From Hellea sp. (GTDB lineage: Bacteria; Pseudomonadota; Alphaproteobacteria; Caulobacterales; Maricaulaceae), in the NCBI GenBank assembly GCA_020628425.1, contig JAHDEZ010000012.1, positions 1 to 63,104 on the forward strand: DNA of 63,104 bases, written 5' to 3'. This document shows, in pieces, positions 9,104 to 18,289 of the stretch; within the stretch, counting starts at the first letter, position 1; each line of letters starts with the position of its first letter. Below the pieces are notes generated by a model. That model was not told the origin of the DNA, made no database searches, and saw only the letters and a list, made by a program, of their open reading frames with translations. A program made the translations under genes and the position numbers.

Positions 9104-10510
9104 ATGAGCAGATTTTCCAGACGACGTTTTTTGACAACATCCGGCGCCCTGTTGGCGGGCGCACCTGTATTAAGTGCGAGTATGGCGCCTCACGCCTTTG
9201 CGGCAGATACGTCCGGCTATAAAGCCTTGGTTTGTATCTTCCTTTATGGTGGCCTGGATCAGGCAGATACGATCTTCCCGTTTGATGAAACAAATTACGA
9301 TCGTCTCGCTGGCCTGCGCGCGGGCCTTTTTGATGCTTATGGTGTCGGGGCCGGTAATACGTCCCGTGACCGGGAAAACCTCCTGGAAATCATACCGGAT
9401 AATGCATCAAGTTTTGGCACTCGAAAATTTGCCCTGCCCCCTGAAATGTCTGCCATGAAAACCATGTTTGATGAAGGCGATTTGGCCATTGTCGGCAATG
9501 TAGGCCCCCTATTGGAACCGACCGATCAATCCGCCATCCTGGCCGAAACGGCCTCTCTGCCGGACCGGCTTTTCTCTCATAATGATCAGCAATCGACTTG
9601 GATGTCATTTGGCGTTGAAGGTACGCGCTATGGTTGGGGTGGGAAATTTGCCGATGTCCTGGCCGGCACCGGAGATCCCTTGTTTACGTCTATTGGATAT
9701 TTTGGAAATGATGTCTTCCTGTCCGGTGAAGAGATAAGACCGTTTCTGACCTCAGGCTCTGACTACGGTCAGGACATCAAGGCAACACAGTTTAACTGGT
9801 ATACCGGATATGGGGATGACTATGACAGAATGCGGGAGCGCTTGGATGCTTTTTACGGGCAAAATGATTTCGGTCATCAAAGCCTGTTAAAAATGGATTA
9901 CGGCAATATTTCCGCACAGGGCATTGCCAATGTCCGGACTTATAATTCCAACATTACCACCGGCAACGCTTTTGACGAGGCTTTCCCGGAGACGAGTATC
10001 GGGCAGCAACTTCGTTCTGTTGCTCGGGTGATCACGTCTAAATCTGCGTTTAATACACCGCGTCAAATTTTCTATGTAGGCATGGGCGGGTTCGACACTC
10101 ATAGCGACCAAACACGCAATCTACCCCGTCTACTCGAAGAGTTATCTGATGGTATGTCTGCCTTCCGCGATGCCATGGTTAGCGCCAATGACTGGGGTAA
10201 TGTCCGCGTCTTCACTATGTCTGATTTCGGACGAACGACCATTGATAATGGTGACGGTACAGATCATGGCTGGGGCGGGCACCACTTTGTTGCCGGCGGC
10301 GGCGTCTCTGGACGTCGAATTTACGGTTCTATGCCTGTCATGGACCTGGACGACGCACAGATCATCCGAGAAGGCGGGCGTTTGATCCCAACCGTATCCG
10401 TCGATGAATATGCAGGCTCACTGGGTGGATGGTTTGGTTTGACATCAGCTGAGATGTCACCAATTCTGCCTAATTTGGCGAACTTTGGCGGCGACCTCGG
10501 TTTCGTATAG
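9104..10510 (+). CDS. DUF1501-domain protein with Tat signal
   Basis: 468 aa. The N-terminus SRRRFLTTSGALL is a twin-arginine signal followed by a hydrophobic stretch and an AFA cleavage site, so it is exported folded, possibly with a metal or other cofactor. DUF1501 is a sulfatase/alkaline-phosphatase-fold relative: GGLDQADTIFP near residue 50, GGFDTHSDQ near 328, SDFGRTTxDNGDGTDHGWGGHHFVAGG near 375. These supply the Asp/His residues expected of a metal site. It lies 8 bp after the DUF1800 gene, and the pair is a widespread two-gene unit of unknown function in marine bacteria and planctomycetes. Confidence 0.9.
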   Translation: MSRFSRRRFLTTSGALLAGAPVLSASMAPHAFAADTSGYKALVCIFLYGGLDQADTIFPFDETNYDRLAGLRAGLFDAYGVGAGNTSRDRENLLEIIPDNASSFGTRKFALPPEMSAMKTMFDEGDLAIVGNVGPLLEPTDQSAILAETASLPDRLFSHNDQQSTWMSFGVEGTRYGWGGKFADVLAGTGDPLFTSIGYFGNDVFLSGEEIRPFLTSGSDYGQDIKATQFNWYTGYGDDYDRMRERLDAFYGQNDFGHQSLLKMDYGNISAQGIANVRTYNSNITTGNAFDEAFPETSIGQQLRSVARVITSKSAFNTPRQIFYVGMGGFDTHSDQTRNLPRLLEELSDGMSAFRDAMVSANDWGNVRVFTMSDFGRTTIDNGDGTDHGWGGHHFVAGGGVSGRRIYGSMPVMDLDDAQIIREGGRLIPTVSVDEYAGSLGGWFGLTSAEMSPILPNLANFGGDLGFV

Positions 10511-10584
10511 GTCCATTTATAACGACAGTTTAGCTTTTCATTTCTCCCAATCATCAGTAAACTATAACCATCAGGGAGACAGAC

Positions 10585-11115
10585 ATGAAATTATCTATCT
10601 GTATTATCGCAACGGCATTCATTCTGGGAGCTTGCCAAGCCGAGACGAAGCCGCTGTCAGATCCTAAGAGCGAAAAAACGACTCAAACCGAAACCGCTCA
10701 AATTGAATCAGTGGCAAATGAAGACGGTTTCAATGCTGAGCTCGCCAAAGAACTCGGTGCTGATCCTTACGGTATGCGGTCATATGTGTTTGCAACGCTT
10801 TTGACTGGCCCTAAAGATGCGACCATCACAGACAAAGCTGAACGGGATGCCTTATTTGCCGGACATTTTTCTAATATGAAAAAACTGGCCGAGGAAGGAA
10901 AGCTCGTATTGGCGGGCCCCTTTATGGAAGCCCCGCCCAAGCGCGGTCTCTTCATCCTCAATGTTGAAACCCTCGAAGAGGCCGAAGCGCTGGTACAAAG
11001 CGACCCGTCTATTGCAGCCGGGATTTTCAAAGTTGAGTTTGTAAAATATTACGGGTCCGCTGCCCTGATGCAGGTAAATGACGTGCATCAGACCATCCAG
11101 GAAAAAAAGATGTAA
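10585..11115 (+). CDS. YciI-like domain lipoprotein
   Basis: 176 aa with a lipoprotein signal (lipobox LGAC, Cys at 17) and a low-complexity Glu/Thr linker. A YciI-like ferredoxin-fold domain follows (about residues 60-165): HFSNMKKLAEEGKLVLAGPF is the family's core, then GLFILNVETLEEAEALVQSDPSI. YciI domains are usually cytosolic, so lipid anchoring is a variation. The SD AGGGAG is 8 bp upstream of the ATG. It is probably a separate transcript from DUF1501, and a GC-rich hairpin follows its stop codon. The function is unknown. Confidence 0.75.
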   Translation: MKLSICIIATAFILGACQAETKPLSDPKSEKTTQTETAQIESVANEDGFNAELAKELGADPYGMRSYVFATLLTGPKDATITDKAERDALFAGHFSNMKKLAEEGKLVLAGPFMEAPPKRGLFILNVETLEEAEALVQSDPSIAAGIFKVEFVKYYGSAALMQVNDVHQTIQEKKM

Positions 11116-11119
11116 AAAT

Positions 11120-11143
11120 GCCCGCGACGGGCGAGTCGCGGGC
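11120..11143. terminator. GC-rich hairpin, probable terminator
   Basis: GCCCGCGAC and GTCGCGGGC make a 9-bp stem with a 6-base loop, immediately after the YciI-like gene. A T-run (ATTTTTAC) is present only when read on the minus strand, so it may stop leftward transcription from the kinase gene or act in both directions. Confidence 0.55.
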
Positions 11144-11311
11144 TCAAGAGAAAAACAGGAGTGCAGGTTTCTCCCTTTGATATATGTTCCGGGGTAGAAC
11201 ACGCATTTTATATAGAACAGCTCGTAAACTTGATCTGTGGTGTTGATCACGCCGTCAAACAGATTTGCCGCGACGACCGTCACGTATCTGACAAATTATT
11301 GAAAAATTTGA

Positions 11312-12691
11312 CTAAATAGCCTGTAAGATCAGCTCGAATGCCGTCCCATTTCCGTCAGACCCCAATAACGAGATATCACCGCCTTGCGCTTCAGCCAGTT
11401 CCCTGGAAATAGTTAAACCCAATCCGGTTCGTCCGCGACCGCCGCCCGTTGTGAAAGGCGTAAATATTGTTTCGCGAACTTTATCGGGCAGGCCCGGCCC
11501 ATTATCCGAGAGTGTCGCGACGACTTTGTCGCCGCCATTTCTAGCCTTGACTGTGACCTGCGCATTCGGCCGATCCTTCAGAGCCTGAGCCGCATTTCGG
11601 ATCAGGTTTTGGAAAATACGATAAGTATGGTCGGCGTCAGCTTTGGCCGCTAATTTCGGGTCAATCTGATTTTCAAAAGTCACTCCGGGATAGCGACGAA
11701 GCGTATCGACAGCGGCCTCGCTCACAATGTCTGCCAGATTAATGGCTTCCAAATCGGCGACTTCCTCTTTTTCCGATCCGTATTCCAGAACCCCCTCAGC
11801 GATCCGGACGCCCCGGTCGACCGCCCGCACCAGACGTTCTCCCATTTTAGCGACGCGTTCGTCCTTATCCATAGCCAGACGGTCGGAAACCAGCTGCGCG
11901 GATGTCAGAACATTTCTGAGGTCATGATTAATTTTAGAAACGGCCAGACCTAAATCCGCCAGACGTTTACGTTGTTCAAGTGAGGACTGCACACCCGCCT
12001 GCATCTCGGTGAAGGCTCGGGACAGATCCCCGATCTCATCCTTTCGATCATGGGTTCGTTTAATTTTAAGAGGCGCCGTTGGATCTTCCTCAAACTCGGC
12101 AATATCATCGGATAAACAATGCAGGGGTTTTATAATGAGAAACCGCAAAACACTGTATAGGAGCGCGCCGGTAATGATTGCTATCAGGATCGACAGCCCT
12201 AATATATTGTGACAATATTGTTCCATGGCCCGCTGCAAGGCACTCTTGGGAACCAGATATTCAAGACTTTGAATTTTACCTTCCGGTGGATTGGCGATGA
12301 CCCTGAAATATCCGTCTTTTTCGGTAAAAGCCGAGAGCGTGGTTCCCAGCTGAAGTCCGGGCTGCCCGTCTCTTATATCAATCGTTTCGATGTTCGACGT
12401 ATCAGGTGGCGTTCCGAGTACAAGTTGACTTTCCCCGTCCACGGTCGTTTTGACCATTGAGATAGATGTGTCTTTCATGAAGGTTTCTGACAGCATCATC
12501 CGGTTATAACTTTCAGGTGCAGCGTTTAATGCGAATGCCAGATGTCCCGCACTCATGGCACGTTCTTTGAACCAGTCTTTTCGAAAGCTTGAGGCCGAGG
12601 GAAAAAAGATAACCAATTCCGCAAGGAGTACGAAAATAATCGTCAATACCAACAATTGGCCTGATAAACCGGATATAAACTTTCTAATCAC
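11312..12691 (-). CDS. Membrane sensor histidine kinase, orphan
   Basis: 459 aa. Two membrane helices (about residues 12-30 and 163-183) flank a periplasmic sensor of about 130 residues. A HAMP domain (about 190-240), a DHp helix pair with the phosphoacceptor motif NHDLRNVLTSA near 255, and a complete HATPase domain follow: N box FQNLIRNAAQAL, G1 DNGPGLP, F box IFTPFTT, G2 GRTGLGL. It should autophosphorylate. No response regulator gene is adjacent on either side, so its partner is encoded elsewhere. It is divergent from the thioesterase gene 87 bp away. Confidence 0.92.
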   Translation of the reverse strand: MIRKFISGLSGQLLVLTIIFVLLAELVIFFPSASSFRKDWFKERAMSAGHLAFALNAAPESYNRMMLSETFMKDTSISMVKTTVDGESQLVLGTPPDTSNIETIDIRDGQPGLQLGTTLSAFTEKDGYFRVIANPPEGKIQSLEYLVPKSALQRAMEQYCHNILGLSILIAIITGALLYSVLRFLIIKPLHCLSDDIAEFEEDPTAPLKIKRTHDRKDEIGDLSRAFTEMQAGVQSSLEQRKRLADLGLAVSKINHDLRNVLTSAQLVSDRLAMDKDERVAKMGERLVRAVDRGVRIAEGVLEYGSEKEEVADLEAINLADIVSEAAVDTLRRYPGVTFENQIDPKLAAKADADHTYRIFQNLIRNAAQALKDRPNAQVTVKARNGGDKVVATLSDNGPGLPDKVRETIFTPFTTGGGRGRTGLGLTISRELAEAQGGDISLLGSDGNGTAFELILQAI

Positions 12692-12778
12692 GAAAGATGT
12701 TTAGCTCTTTAATTGGGATTTGGAAACCGGGTTTGACCAATTGTGAACAAGGCGACATAAACCCTAAAAAGGACCGTT

Positions 12779-13207
12779 ATGACCCAGTCTTCTTCAGCTG
12801 TTTCCATAGATGAACTCAACATATTCTTTGAGACCGTTTTTGGGAACCGTACACGAAAACCACCTGTGACCACACATGTTGAATATGACCGATGTGTTGT
12901 CGAGATGGCCTGCAATGAAGATATGTTACGTCCCGGCGGCTTCATAGCTGGACCGGTACAAATGGCCATGGCCGACCACGCAGCCTATGTGGCCATATTC
13001 ACGCGAATTGGCATTACGCCTATGGCGCTGACATCCAATTTGAACATTGATTTTCTGAGGCCATGTAAGGGCGATAAGATTATAGCAGACGCTAGAGTCG
13101 TAAAGTTCGGGCAGTCCCTGGTCGTCATCAATGTGGATATTAGAGGCTCATCTTCAGAGAAAGTTTCCAGCCAGTCCGTTGTGACTTATGCTCTGCCAAA
13201 AGACTAA
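12779..13207 (+). CDS. PaaI-type hotdog thioesterase
   Basis: 142 aa, the typical size of a single hotdog-fold acyl-CoA thioesterase. RPGGFIAGPVQMAMADHAAY matches the PaaI active-site helix (G.......AD.A.....), with an Asp at the catalytic position. The strand pattern TSNLNIDFLRPCKGDKIIADARVVKFGQSLVVINVDI is the classic second half of the fold. It would hydrolyse a CoA thioester in the cytosol; the substrate is not predictable. The start follows AAAAAGGACCGTT closely. It is 45 bp upstream of the porin gene and possibly cotranscribed with it. Confidence 0.85.
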   Translation: MTQSSSAVSIDELNIFFETVFGNRTRKPPVTTHVEYDRCVVEMACNEDMLRPGGFIAGPVQMAMADHAAYVAIFTRIGITPMALTSNLNIDFLRPCKGDKIIADARVVKFGQSLVVINVDIRGSSSEKVSSQSVVTYALPKD

Positions 13208-13252
13208 TCCAAAACCAAAAAAACGCCGTAAGATCCTTTAAAGAGGTTAGAC

Positions 13253-14080
13253 ATGTTGCGGCGCATTTTTTCAATATTCATTTCATTACACTTTACCGGG
13301 TCAGCTTTGGCAGATGAACCAGAACGGCGCGGGCCGCCCCCTGATGACAATGGGTGGTCCCTCTATGTAGGGGGCGGGGGGTTCTATGCGCCGAACTGGT
13401 CCGGTGATGATGAATACTCTGCGGCCGCGGTCCCCTTTATTCGTGTGACCAAAGGCGACCGGTTTTTTGCATCCGTTCAAGAAGGTATGGGTTATGCCAT
13501 CATCAATGATAATGGGTTTCGCGCAGGGCCCCTGGCGGCCATAGATTTCGGACGCGATGAAGACGGTAATAATCCATTTCGGATCAGTGGTGGGGAGAGT
13601 GCCGACCTGATCGGATTGGGAAATATTAGCACGACCGTCGCCTTGGGTGGGTTCGTCGATTACAAAGTTGGCGATATCAAGATTAAAGCCAAAGGCGGGC
13701 GGGCGCTAGGCGCCCATGAAGGCCTGACGGCTGAACTGGGTGTGGACTTTGACAAAACCATTATGAGTGTCGGTCCACCATTATTTGTCGCTATCGGGCC
13801 ACGTCTAAAATGGGCCGATGATAGTTATAATCAGGCTTTTTACGGTATCACAACGACGCAATCAATCGCATCGGGTCTGAGTGTCTACGGCGCAGATGAC
13901 GGTCTCATTTCCTATGGTGTAGGGGGCAGTGTGTTGATGCCCTTATCCTATACAATGGGTATCACCGTCTTTGGGAGTTATGACCACCTAACTGGGCCAG
14001 CCGGTGACTCGCCATTGGTCCGAGAACGCGGAAGTCGTGACCAGTTTTTTGGCGGCGCGGCGATTGCCTATAAATTTTAG
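13253..14080 (+). CDS. MipA/OmpV-family outer membrane protein
   Basis: 275 aa with a Sec signal (to about residue 20). The mature N-terminus has GWSLYVGGGGFYAPNWSGDDEYSAAAVPFI, matching the OmpV/MipA start (G...G.G....P.Y.GS......PY). It continues as alternating beta-strands and ends IAYKF with terminal Phe, so it is an outer membrane barrel. MipA was described as a scaffold for murein enzymes and OmpV as a porin; the exact job here is not predictable. Its stop overlaps the convergent membrane-protein gene by 4 bp. Confidence 0.88.
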   Translation: MLRRIFSIFISLHFTGSALADEPERRGPPPDDNGWSLYVGGGGFYAPNWSGDDEYSAAAVPFIRVTKGDRFFASVQEGMGYAIINDNGFRAGPLAAIDFGRDEDGNNPFRISGGESADLIGLGNISTTVALGGFVDYKVGDIKIKAKGGRALGAHEGLTAELGVDFDKTIMSVGPPLFVAIGPRLKWADDSYNQAFYGITTTQSIASGLSVYGADDGLISYGVGGSVLMPLSYTMGITVFGSYDHLTGPAGDSPLVRERGSRDQFFGGAAIAYKF

Positions 14081-14775
14081 TCAGCGGCAAATTTTGAGGG
14101 ACGCCCCCTTTCAATGCGGCTGATTAAAAATGCAAACAGACTGATCACAATGAGAAACGCGATACCAAGAACGATATCTGGTGGCGCATGGCTGGGATCA
14201 AACTCGCCTGCCTGAACAGCCAAACCATCGCGCACGATAAACGCAAAATGCGCCGCGCACATAAATACGAACAACGCCCATATAGCGTAGTCATATTTTT
14301 TGTTCTTAGCGACTGTAACCTTTTGCCAAAACAAAAAGGCCGCCGCCAGCAATCCCGCCTCCAGCGCAAAAGCGATCAATGGAAAATCCCAAAGCGCAAA
14401 GCCGTAAAGTTTCTCTGCGCCCGGATAGAGGGGCAAATCCGGACGGTGCACAACCAGATCCAACACCCAATGGGAAAAGGCTAAAAGAGCGATGACGATA
14501 AATTCTTTTTTGCCGGATTTTGGCCGAAAGAGTTTGTAGATCAAACCTGCGGCAATGGCGATAATCACAGCGCTAAGCAATGAGTGAGACCACGGCACAT
14601 GAAAAATCGGTTTGTCGTCGACTATACGCGTGCCTTCCAAGCTGAACATAACCAGCACACCGGCTGTCAGGTCCATAGCCTGTACGGCCAGAAAGGCTTC
14701 CCATAATTTGATGAGTGGTTTCCCGCTTCCGCGCTGCGTATCCCAGACGGCTGGTCCGTAATGTCCGATAAACAT
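14077..14775 (-). CDS. Multi-pass membrane protein, YdjM/hydrolase-like
   Basis: 232 aa with about seven hydrophobic segments. The start (FIGHYGPAV) and the motif FSHWVLDLVVHRPDLPLYPG near residue 115 place conserved His/Asp at the membrane face, as in the inner-membrane metal-dependent hydrolase-like (YdjM) group. I cannot assign a function. It is transcribed toward the porin gene and is separate from the dioxygenase gene upstream (48 bp gap holding the SD GGGGAGAG). Confidence 0.55.
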   Translation of the reverse strand: MFIGHYGPAVWDTQRGSGKPLIKLWEAFLAVQAMDLTAGVLVMFSLEGTRIVDDKPIFHVPWSHSLLSAVIIAIAAGLIYKLFRPKSGKKEFIVIALLAFSHWVLDLVVHRPDLPLYPGAEKLYGFALWDFPLIAFALEAGLLAAAFLFWQKVTVAKNKKYDYAIWALFVFMCAAHFAFIVRDGLAVQAGEFDPSHAPPDIVLGIAFLIVISLFAFLISRIERGRPSKFAAD

Positions 14776-14823
14776 ATCTCTCTCCCCGTAATTTGCCTTT
14801 AAGCTTTTGCGGGAGAGTATGAC

Positions 14824-15996
14824 CTAAATACTTAGATCCATCAAATTATAATCTTTGAGGCTTTCCTGGGTTGCCGGACTCCAACGAAATTCGTCCATAC
14901 GCTCGGCAAAAGGTCCATAGTTATAAGGCGTTTCATCGGGGAAACGCTGAGCGCGTGCATCGATCGCCAAGCCAATCAGGCGCGAGCGTTTATCGATGAA
15001 ATCCGCATCCATGACGGCCGCATCAGCGTGCATGCCCGCACCTTTGACATTCAGCACTGAAGAGCGCTTATGAAAACCGAAATTGACCGAGACCCGCTTT
15101 TCAAACCCTGTATTGGCGAAAGAGCCGTGAATGATCTGGCGACTATTGATGACCACATCACCTGGATTACAGATAAGCGGCACGGCTTCCGGTAATCTTT
15201 CAGTGCCTGCGTCTTTGACCATTTGCGCAATATTAGCCCGACCGATTTTATGACTTCCTGGAATAACCCAAACACCATTGACGGCCGTACTGCCGTAAAC
15301 CTGACCCATGAAATTAAATCCGTGAATATCCGCATCATGATCCGGATGATCCCAATGGGTGTCCCCGTCCTGATGCCAAGAGACTGCCGCACCAAGTCCG
15401 GCATCCTTAATGAAAAGTCCTTCGGTGAAAGGCACGAAGTCCGGGCCATTAATAGCCTCCGTCAGTTTTAATAGTCCCGGATGGGCGTAAGTCCGTAGAC
15501 AGGCCGGGGAAAACTGCAGGGAGCCCGATAGATAAACAGGCACGGCGGGCGGCGCATCATCTGGTGCTTTCGGTTCATAGAGTTTGACCTGATGGCGGCC
15601 ATTGAAAATTTTCGTCCCACCCAATGGATCAGATAAAGGTTTTGCCCATTGCAGGGTCATAGCCTTGTTGTCTACCCCAAGAGCGGGTCGGCCATGCTTG
15701 TCTTTATCTGCGCCCATATGGGCCGGGAAATTATCACGGATATTTTCCAAATCCGCTTTCAAATCGCCCAACTCATCTTCTGACAACACCCCCTCAAACA
15801 CATAAAACCCGTATTCGTTATAGGCGTCCAATATGTCCGGATGAATATTGCCGCTTTCATCAAATTTGAGCGGGCCCCTATTTGGCATGGCCAGAGCCTT
15901 AGCTTGCCCCTCGATAAGATATGATTTTACGGCTTCGGCCTCGTCGCCGTAATGGGCGGCGCAGGCCTCGATAGATCGGCTGATATCTTGAACCAT
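14824..15996 (-). CDS. Phytanoyl-CoA dioxygenase-like Fe(II)/2-oxoglutarate oxygenase
   Basis: 390 aa from the ATG at 15996, which has AGGGA about 8 bp upstream; a GTG at 16023 would add nine residues but lies inside a palindrome. The jelly-roll iron site is visible: WHQDGDTHW (His and Asp ligands) near residue 205 and the distal His in IHGSFANTG near 287. The 2-oxoglutarate-binding Arg is in EKRVSVNFGF. GDVVINSRQIIHG is typical of PhyH proteins. It likely hydroxylates a small hydrophobic or CoA-linked molecule; the substrate is unknown. It is divergent from a TetR gene with a large inverted repeat between them, so induction by its own substrate is plausible. Confidence 0.85.
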   Translation of the reverse strand: MVQDISRSIEACAAHYGDEAEAVKSYLIEGQAKALAMPNRGPLKFDESGNIHPDILDAYNEYGFYVFEGVLSEDELGDLKADLENIRDNFPAHMGADKDKHGRPALGVDNKAMTLQWAKPLSDPLGGTKIFNGRHQVKLYEPKAPDDAPPAVPVYLSGSLQFSPACLRTYAHPGLLKLTEAINGPDFVPFTEGLFIKDAGLGAAVSWHQDGDTHWDHPDHDADIHGFNFMGQVYGSTAVNGVWVIPGSHKIGRANIAQMVKDAGTERLPEAVPLICNPGDVVINSRQIIHGSFANTGFEKRVSVNFGFHKRSSVLNVKGAGMHADAAVMDADFIDKRSRLIGLAIDARAQRFPDETPYNYGPFAERMDEFRWSPATQESLKDYNLMDLSI

Positions 15997-16020
15997 GAGA
16001 TTTTCCCTATGTGCTGGCTT

Positions 16021-16065
16021 CACAGTTTTTATGCTTGTTAAATTTTAATGACATGCAAAACTGTG
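16021..16065. promoter_or_regulatory. Large palindrome, candidate TetR operator
   Basis: CACAGTTTT (16021-16029) and AAAACTGTG (16057-16065) are perfect 9-bp arms around a 27-bp, mostly AT-rich spacer that is itself partly symmetric (ATGC near the left arm, CATGC near the right). It sits 25 bp from the dioxygenase start and 26 bp from the TetR start, an ideal position to control both promoters. Confidence 0.55.
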
Positions 16066-16090
16066 AGTCAAGACAAATGGACGAAATTCG

Positions 16091-16771
16091 ATGACGACCC
16101 AAACCCGAACTAAAACCCCCGCTAGGGGTAGCTCTACGCGCACAAAAAACAAATTGCGTCGTAGAGAACGCATTCTCGATTGTGCCGGAGAGATTATCGC
16201 CACACAGGGTTATGACGCGCTGACTTTGGCTCAACTCGCAAAAGATGCCGAGGTTACGATCCCGACAATTCATAATCTCTTAGGTAAAAAATCACAGATC
16301 ATAGAACATCTGGTTGGGGAGGTGGTCACCCATATTGACGACGTGCTGTCACGCCGATCTGAGGGCGACCCGATTGAAGCCATAGAGGATTTTACTGAGG
16401 CTCTGATCAGTTTATATGCGGACGATGAAACGCTCTACAAAGCCGCCTTTGTGGCCGGCGAACGCGCCCGAATGTTTGAGCACCGATCTAAGGACGGCAT
16501 CTTTATGCGCTCTATGGCCTTGGCCGCGCACGTCTGTGAAAACGCGAAAGCCAATGGCTTTCTCAATGGCGACATTCCGACAGAAGTCCTGGCTGCACAG
16601 CTTTTCGGCTGTCAGCGTCTTGCCAGGCTCGACTGGATGAACAATTATATCGACCTGCCCGAATATAAATTCCGCGTTCTCTCTGGTATGTTTGCAATAC
16701 TTGCTGCAGACGCTACGGCGTCGTTTAAGGAACGATTAACTGAGCTTATCCAAACACTGCACGATGTTTGA
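16091..16771 (+). CDS. TetR/AcrR-family regulator
   Basis: 226 aa. After a basic disordered leader (about residues 1-25) comes a TetR HTH: RRERILDCAGEIIATQGYDALTLAQLA with recognition helix VTIPTIHNLLGKKSQIIEHLV (residues about 25-80). The C-terminal ligand domain is all-helical and not assignable to a ligand class. It is divergent from the dioxygenase gene across a palindrome. The usual arrangement predicts that it represses both, released by a small molecule. Confidence 0.88.
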   Translation: MTTQTRTKTPARGSSTRTKNKLRRRERILDCAGEIIATQGYDALTLAQLAKDAEVTIPTIHNLLGKKSQIIEHLVGEVVTHIDDVLSRRSEGDPIEAIEDFTEALISLYADDETLYKAAFVAGERARMFEHRSKDGIFMRSMALAAHVCENAKANGFLNGDIPTEVLAAQLFGCQRLARLDWMNNYIDLPEYKFRVLSGMFAILAADATASFKERLTELIQTLHDV

Positions 16772-16794
16772 GGAGGCGCACCATCCTCTCAACC

Positions 16795-18249
16795 TTAATG
16801 AAATTTTGTCCAGAAGCCTGCGAGCTTTTTGAACTTATCATTAAAGATGGTTTCCGTGTAAAATGAGCTGGCCGCGCGTTTGACGGCTTCGCCGCGGGTT
16901 GGGTAGGGCGAAATGATCTGCGCAAGTCCTGAGACTTTAACTTTATTCGTCATGGCCACAGATATCATTTGAATAAGATCACCCGCGCCTTCGCCAATAA
17001 TAGAGGCGCCAAGGATTTTGCCTTTGGTCGTGGCGATGATTTTCACTTCGCCTTCCCGGTTACGCTCGGCAATGGCACGGTCATTTTCCTCAAACTCAAA
17101 TTTCAGGACTTTGATTTTATGGCCGGCCGCTCGGGCCTGCGCTTCAGTCATACCGATATTGGCAAGCTCGGGAGCCGTGTAAATTGCGGCCGGCATACGG
17201 TTTGTGTTCACTTTTCCCGTCAAACGACCCAGACCTGGTGGCGAGTAATAAAATGCCTTGATAATGGCACCGGCATGGAAGCCTGCCGCATGAGTCAGGC
17301 CACCGCGCGGAATACCTTCCGGGGTTTTGGCAGTATCGCCAACGGCGAAGATTTTCTTGTTGGAAGTTCTCAAGCAATCATCGGTTTCGATACCACGTCG
17401 GTCAAATTTCACACCTGCTGTGTCCAGGTTTAAATCCATAACGGCTGGGGCGCGTCCTGCGGCCACCAAAATATGTGTACCTTTGAGCTTTTCACCGCCC
17501 TCTAAATGGATGGTGATCGCTCCGGCCTTGCCGGTAATCTTTTCAGTCTTAACCGGGGCTCTGAACACAACGCCCTCTTCTTCGAGCGCATGAACCAGCG
17601 CTTTGGCGTGCTCAGGCTCGGAGCGGCCTAAAGGCGGCGCGATATCGACAATCGTAACGTCGCTGCCGAGACGGCGGAATGATTGACCGAGCTCAAGCCC
17701 AATAGGCCCCGCACCGATCACGAGTAGATGTTTCGGCTGCTCTTCCATTTGGAACACGGTCTCATTGGTCAAATATGGCACATCCGCCAATCCCGGAATC
17801 GGCGGTGCTGCGGCCCGCGAACCCGTGGCGACGATAAAGCGCTTGGCTTTAACTTCGGTCGTATCGGACTCAACGGTTTTGGCATCTTTGAATCGGGCGC
17901 GCTCCCGAATGACGGTCACGCCAAAGCCTTCATAGCGCTCCTGACTGTCGACGGGTGCAATGGTGTCAATGACGCCCTGTATATGAGCTTTGACCGCAGG
18001 GAAGTCCACTTTGGCCTTCGCAGGCGCAACGCCCATTTTGGCCCCCGCGCCTTGAGCATGGGCATATTTAGCGGCACTGATCAGGGCCTTGGACGGTACG
18101 CATCCATAGTTCAGGCAATCGCCACCCATTTCTTCGGCCTCATAAAGGACGACGGAGCGGCCCAGATGGCTGGCACCGTAAGCAATGGACAGGCCGCCGG
18201 CACCGGCGCCGATAATGCAGATATCGACGTTATATTCTTTTTTGGACAT
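16795..18249 (-). CDS. FAD-dependent pyridine-nucleotide disulfide oxidoreductase (MerA/Lpd-like)
   Basis: 484 aa, class I flavoprotein disulfide reductase. The N-terminal FAD Rossmann motif GAGAGG, the redox-active GGDCLNYGCVPSK (residues about 42-54), the NAD(P)H site GAGPIGLELG near 188, the second FAD motif GDTAK near 315, and a complete dimerisation domain are visible. At the end where Lpd and MerA carry the catalytic HxxxxE, the sequence is ISPYPTRGEAVKRAA: the His position is Tyr while the Glu remains, as in the orphan MerA-like group that accompanies TVP38 proteins. It lacks MerA's C-terminal Cys pair, so it is not a mercury reductase. It is the last gene of a three-gene operon. Confidence 0.88.
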   Translation of the reverse strand: MSKKEYNVDICIIGAGAGGLSIAYGASHLGRSVVLYEAEEMGGDCLNYGCVPSKALISAAKYAHAQGAGAKMGVAPAKAKVDFPAVKAHIQGVIDTIAPVDSQERYEGFGVTVIRERARFKDAKTVESDTTEVKAKRFIVATGSRAAAPPIPGLADVPYLTNETVFQMEEQPKHLLVIGAGPIGLELGQSFRRLGSDVTIVDIAPPLGRSEPEHAKALVHALEEEGVVFRAPVKTEKITGKAGAITIHLEGGEKLKGTHILVAAGRAPAVMDLNLDTAGVKFDRRGIETDDCLRTSNKKIFAVGDTAKTPEGIPRGGLTHAAGFHAGAIIKAFYYSPPGLGRLTGKVNTNRMPAAIYTAPELANIGMTEAQARAAGHKIKVLKFEFEENDRAIAERNREGEVKIIATTKGKILGASIIGEGAGDLIQMISVAMTNKVKVSGLAQIISPYPTRGEAVKRAASSFYTETIFNDKFKKLAGFWTKFH

Positions 18250-18289
18250 GAGTTGATCTCTCTATGTGGTAGTCTGAATTAACCCCGGA

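Noticed and set aside
16795..18249. Mercuric reductase of a mer operon
   Set aside because: No HMA domain, no C-terminal Cys pair, no merR/merT/merP nearby; context is TVP38 and DUF547.
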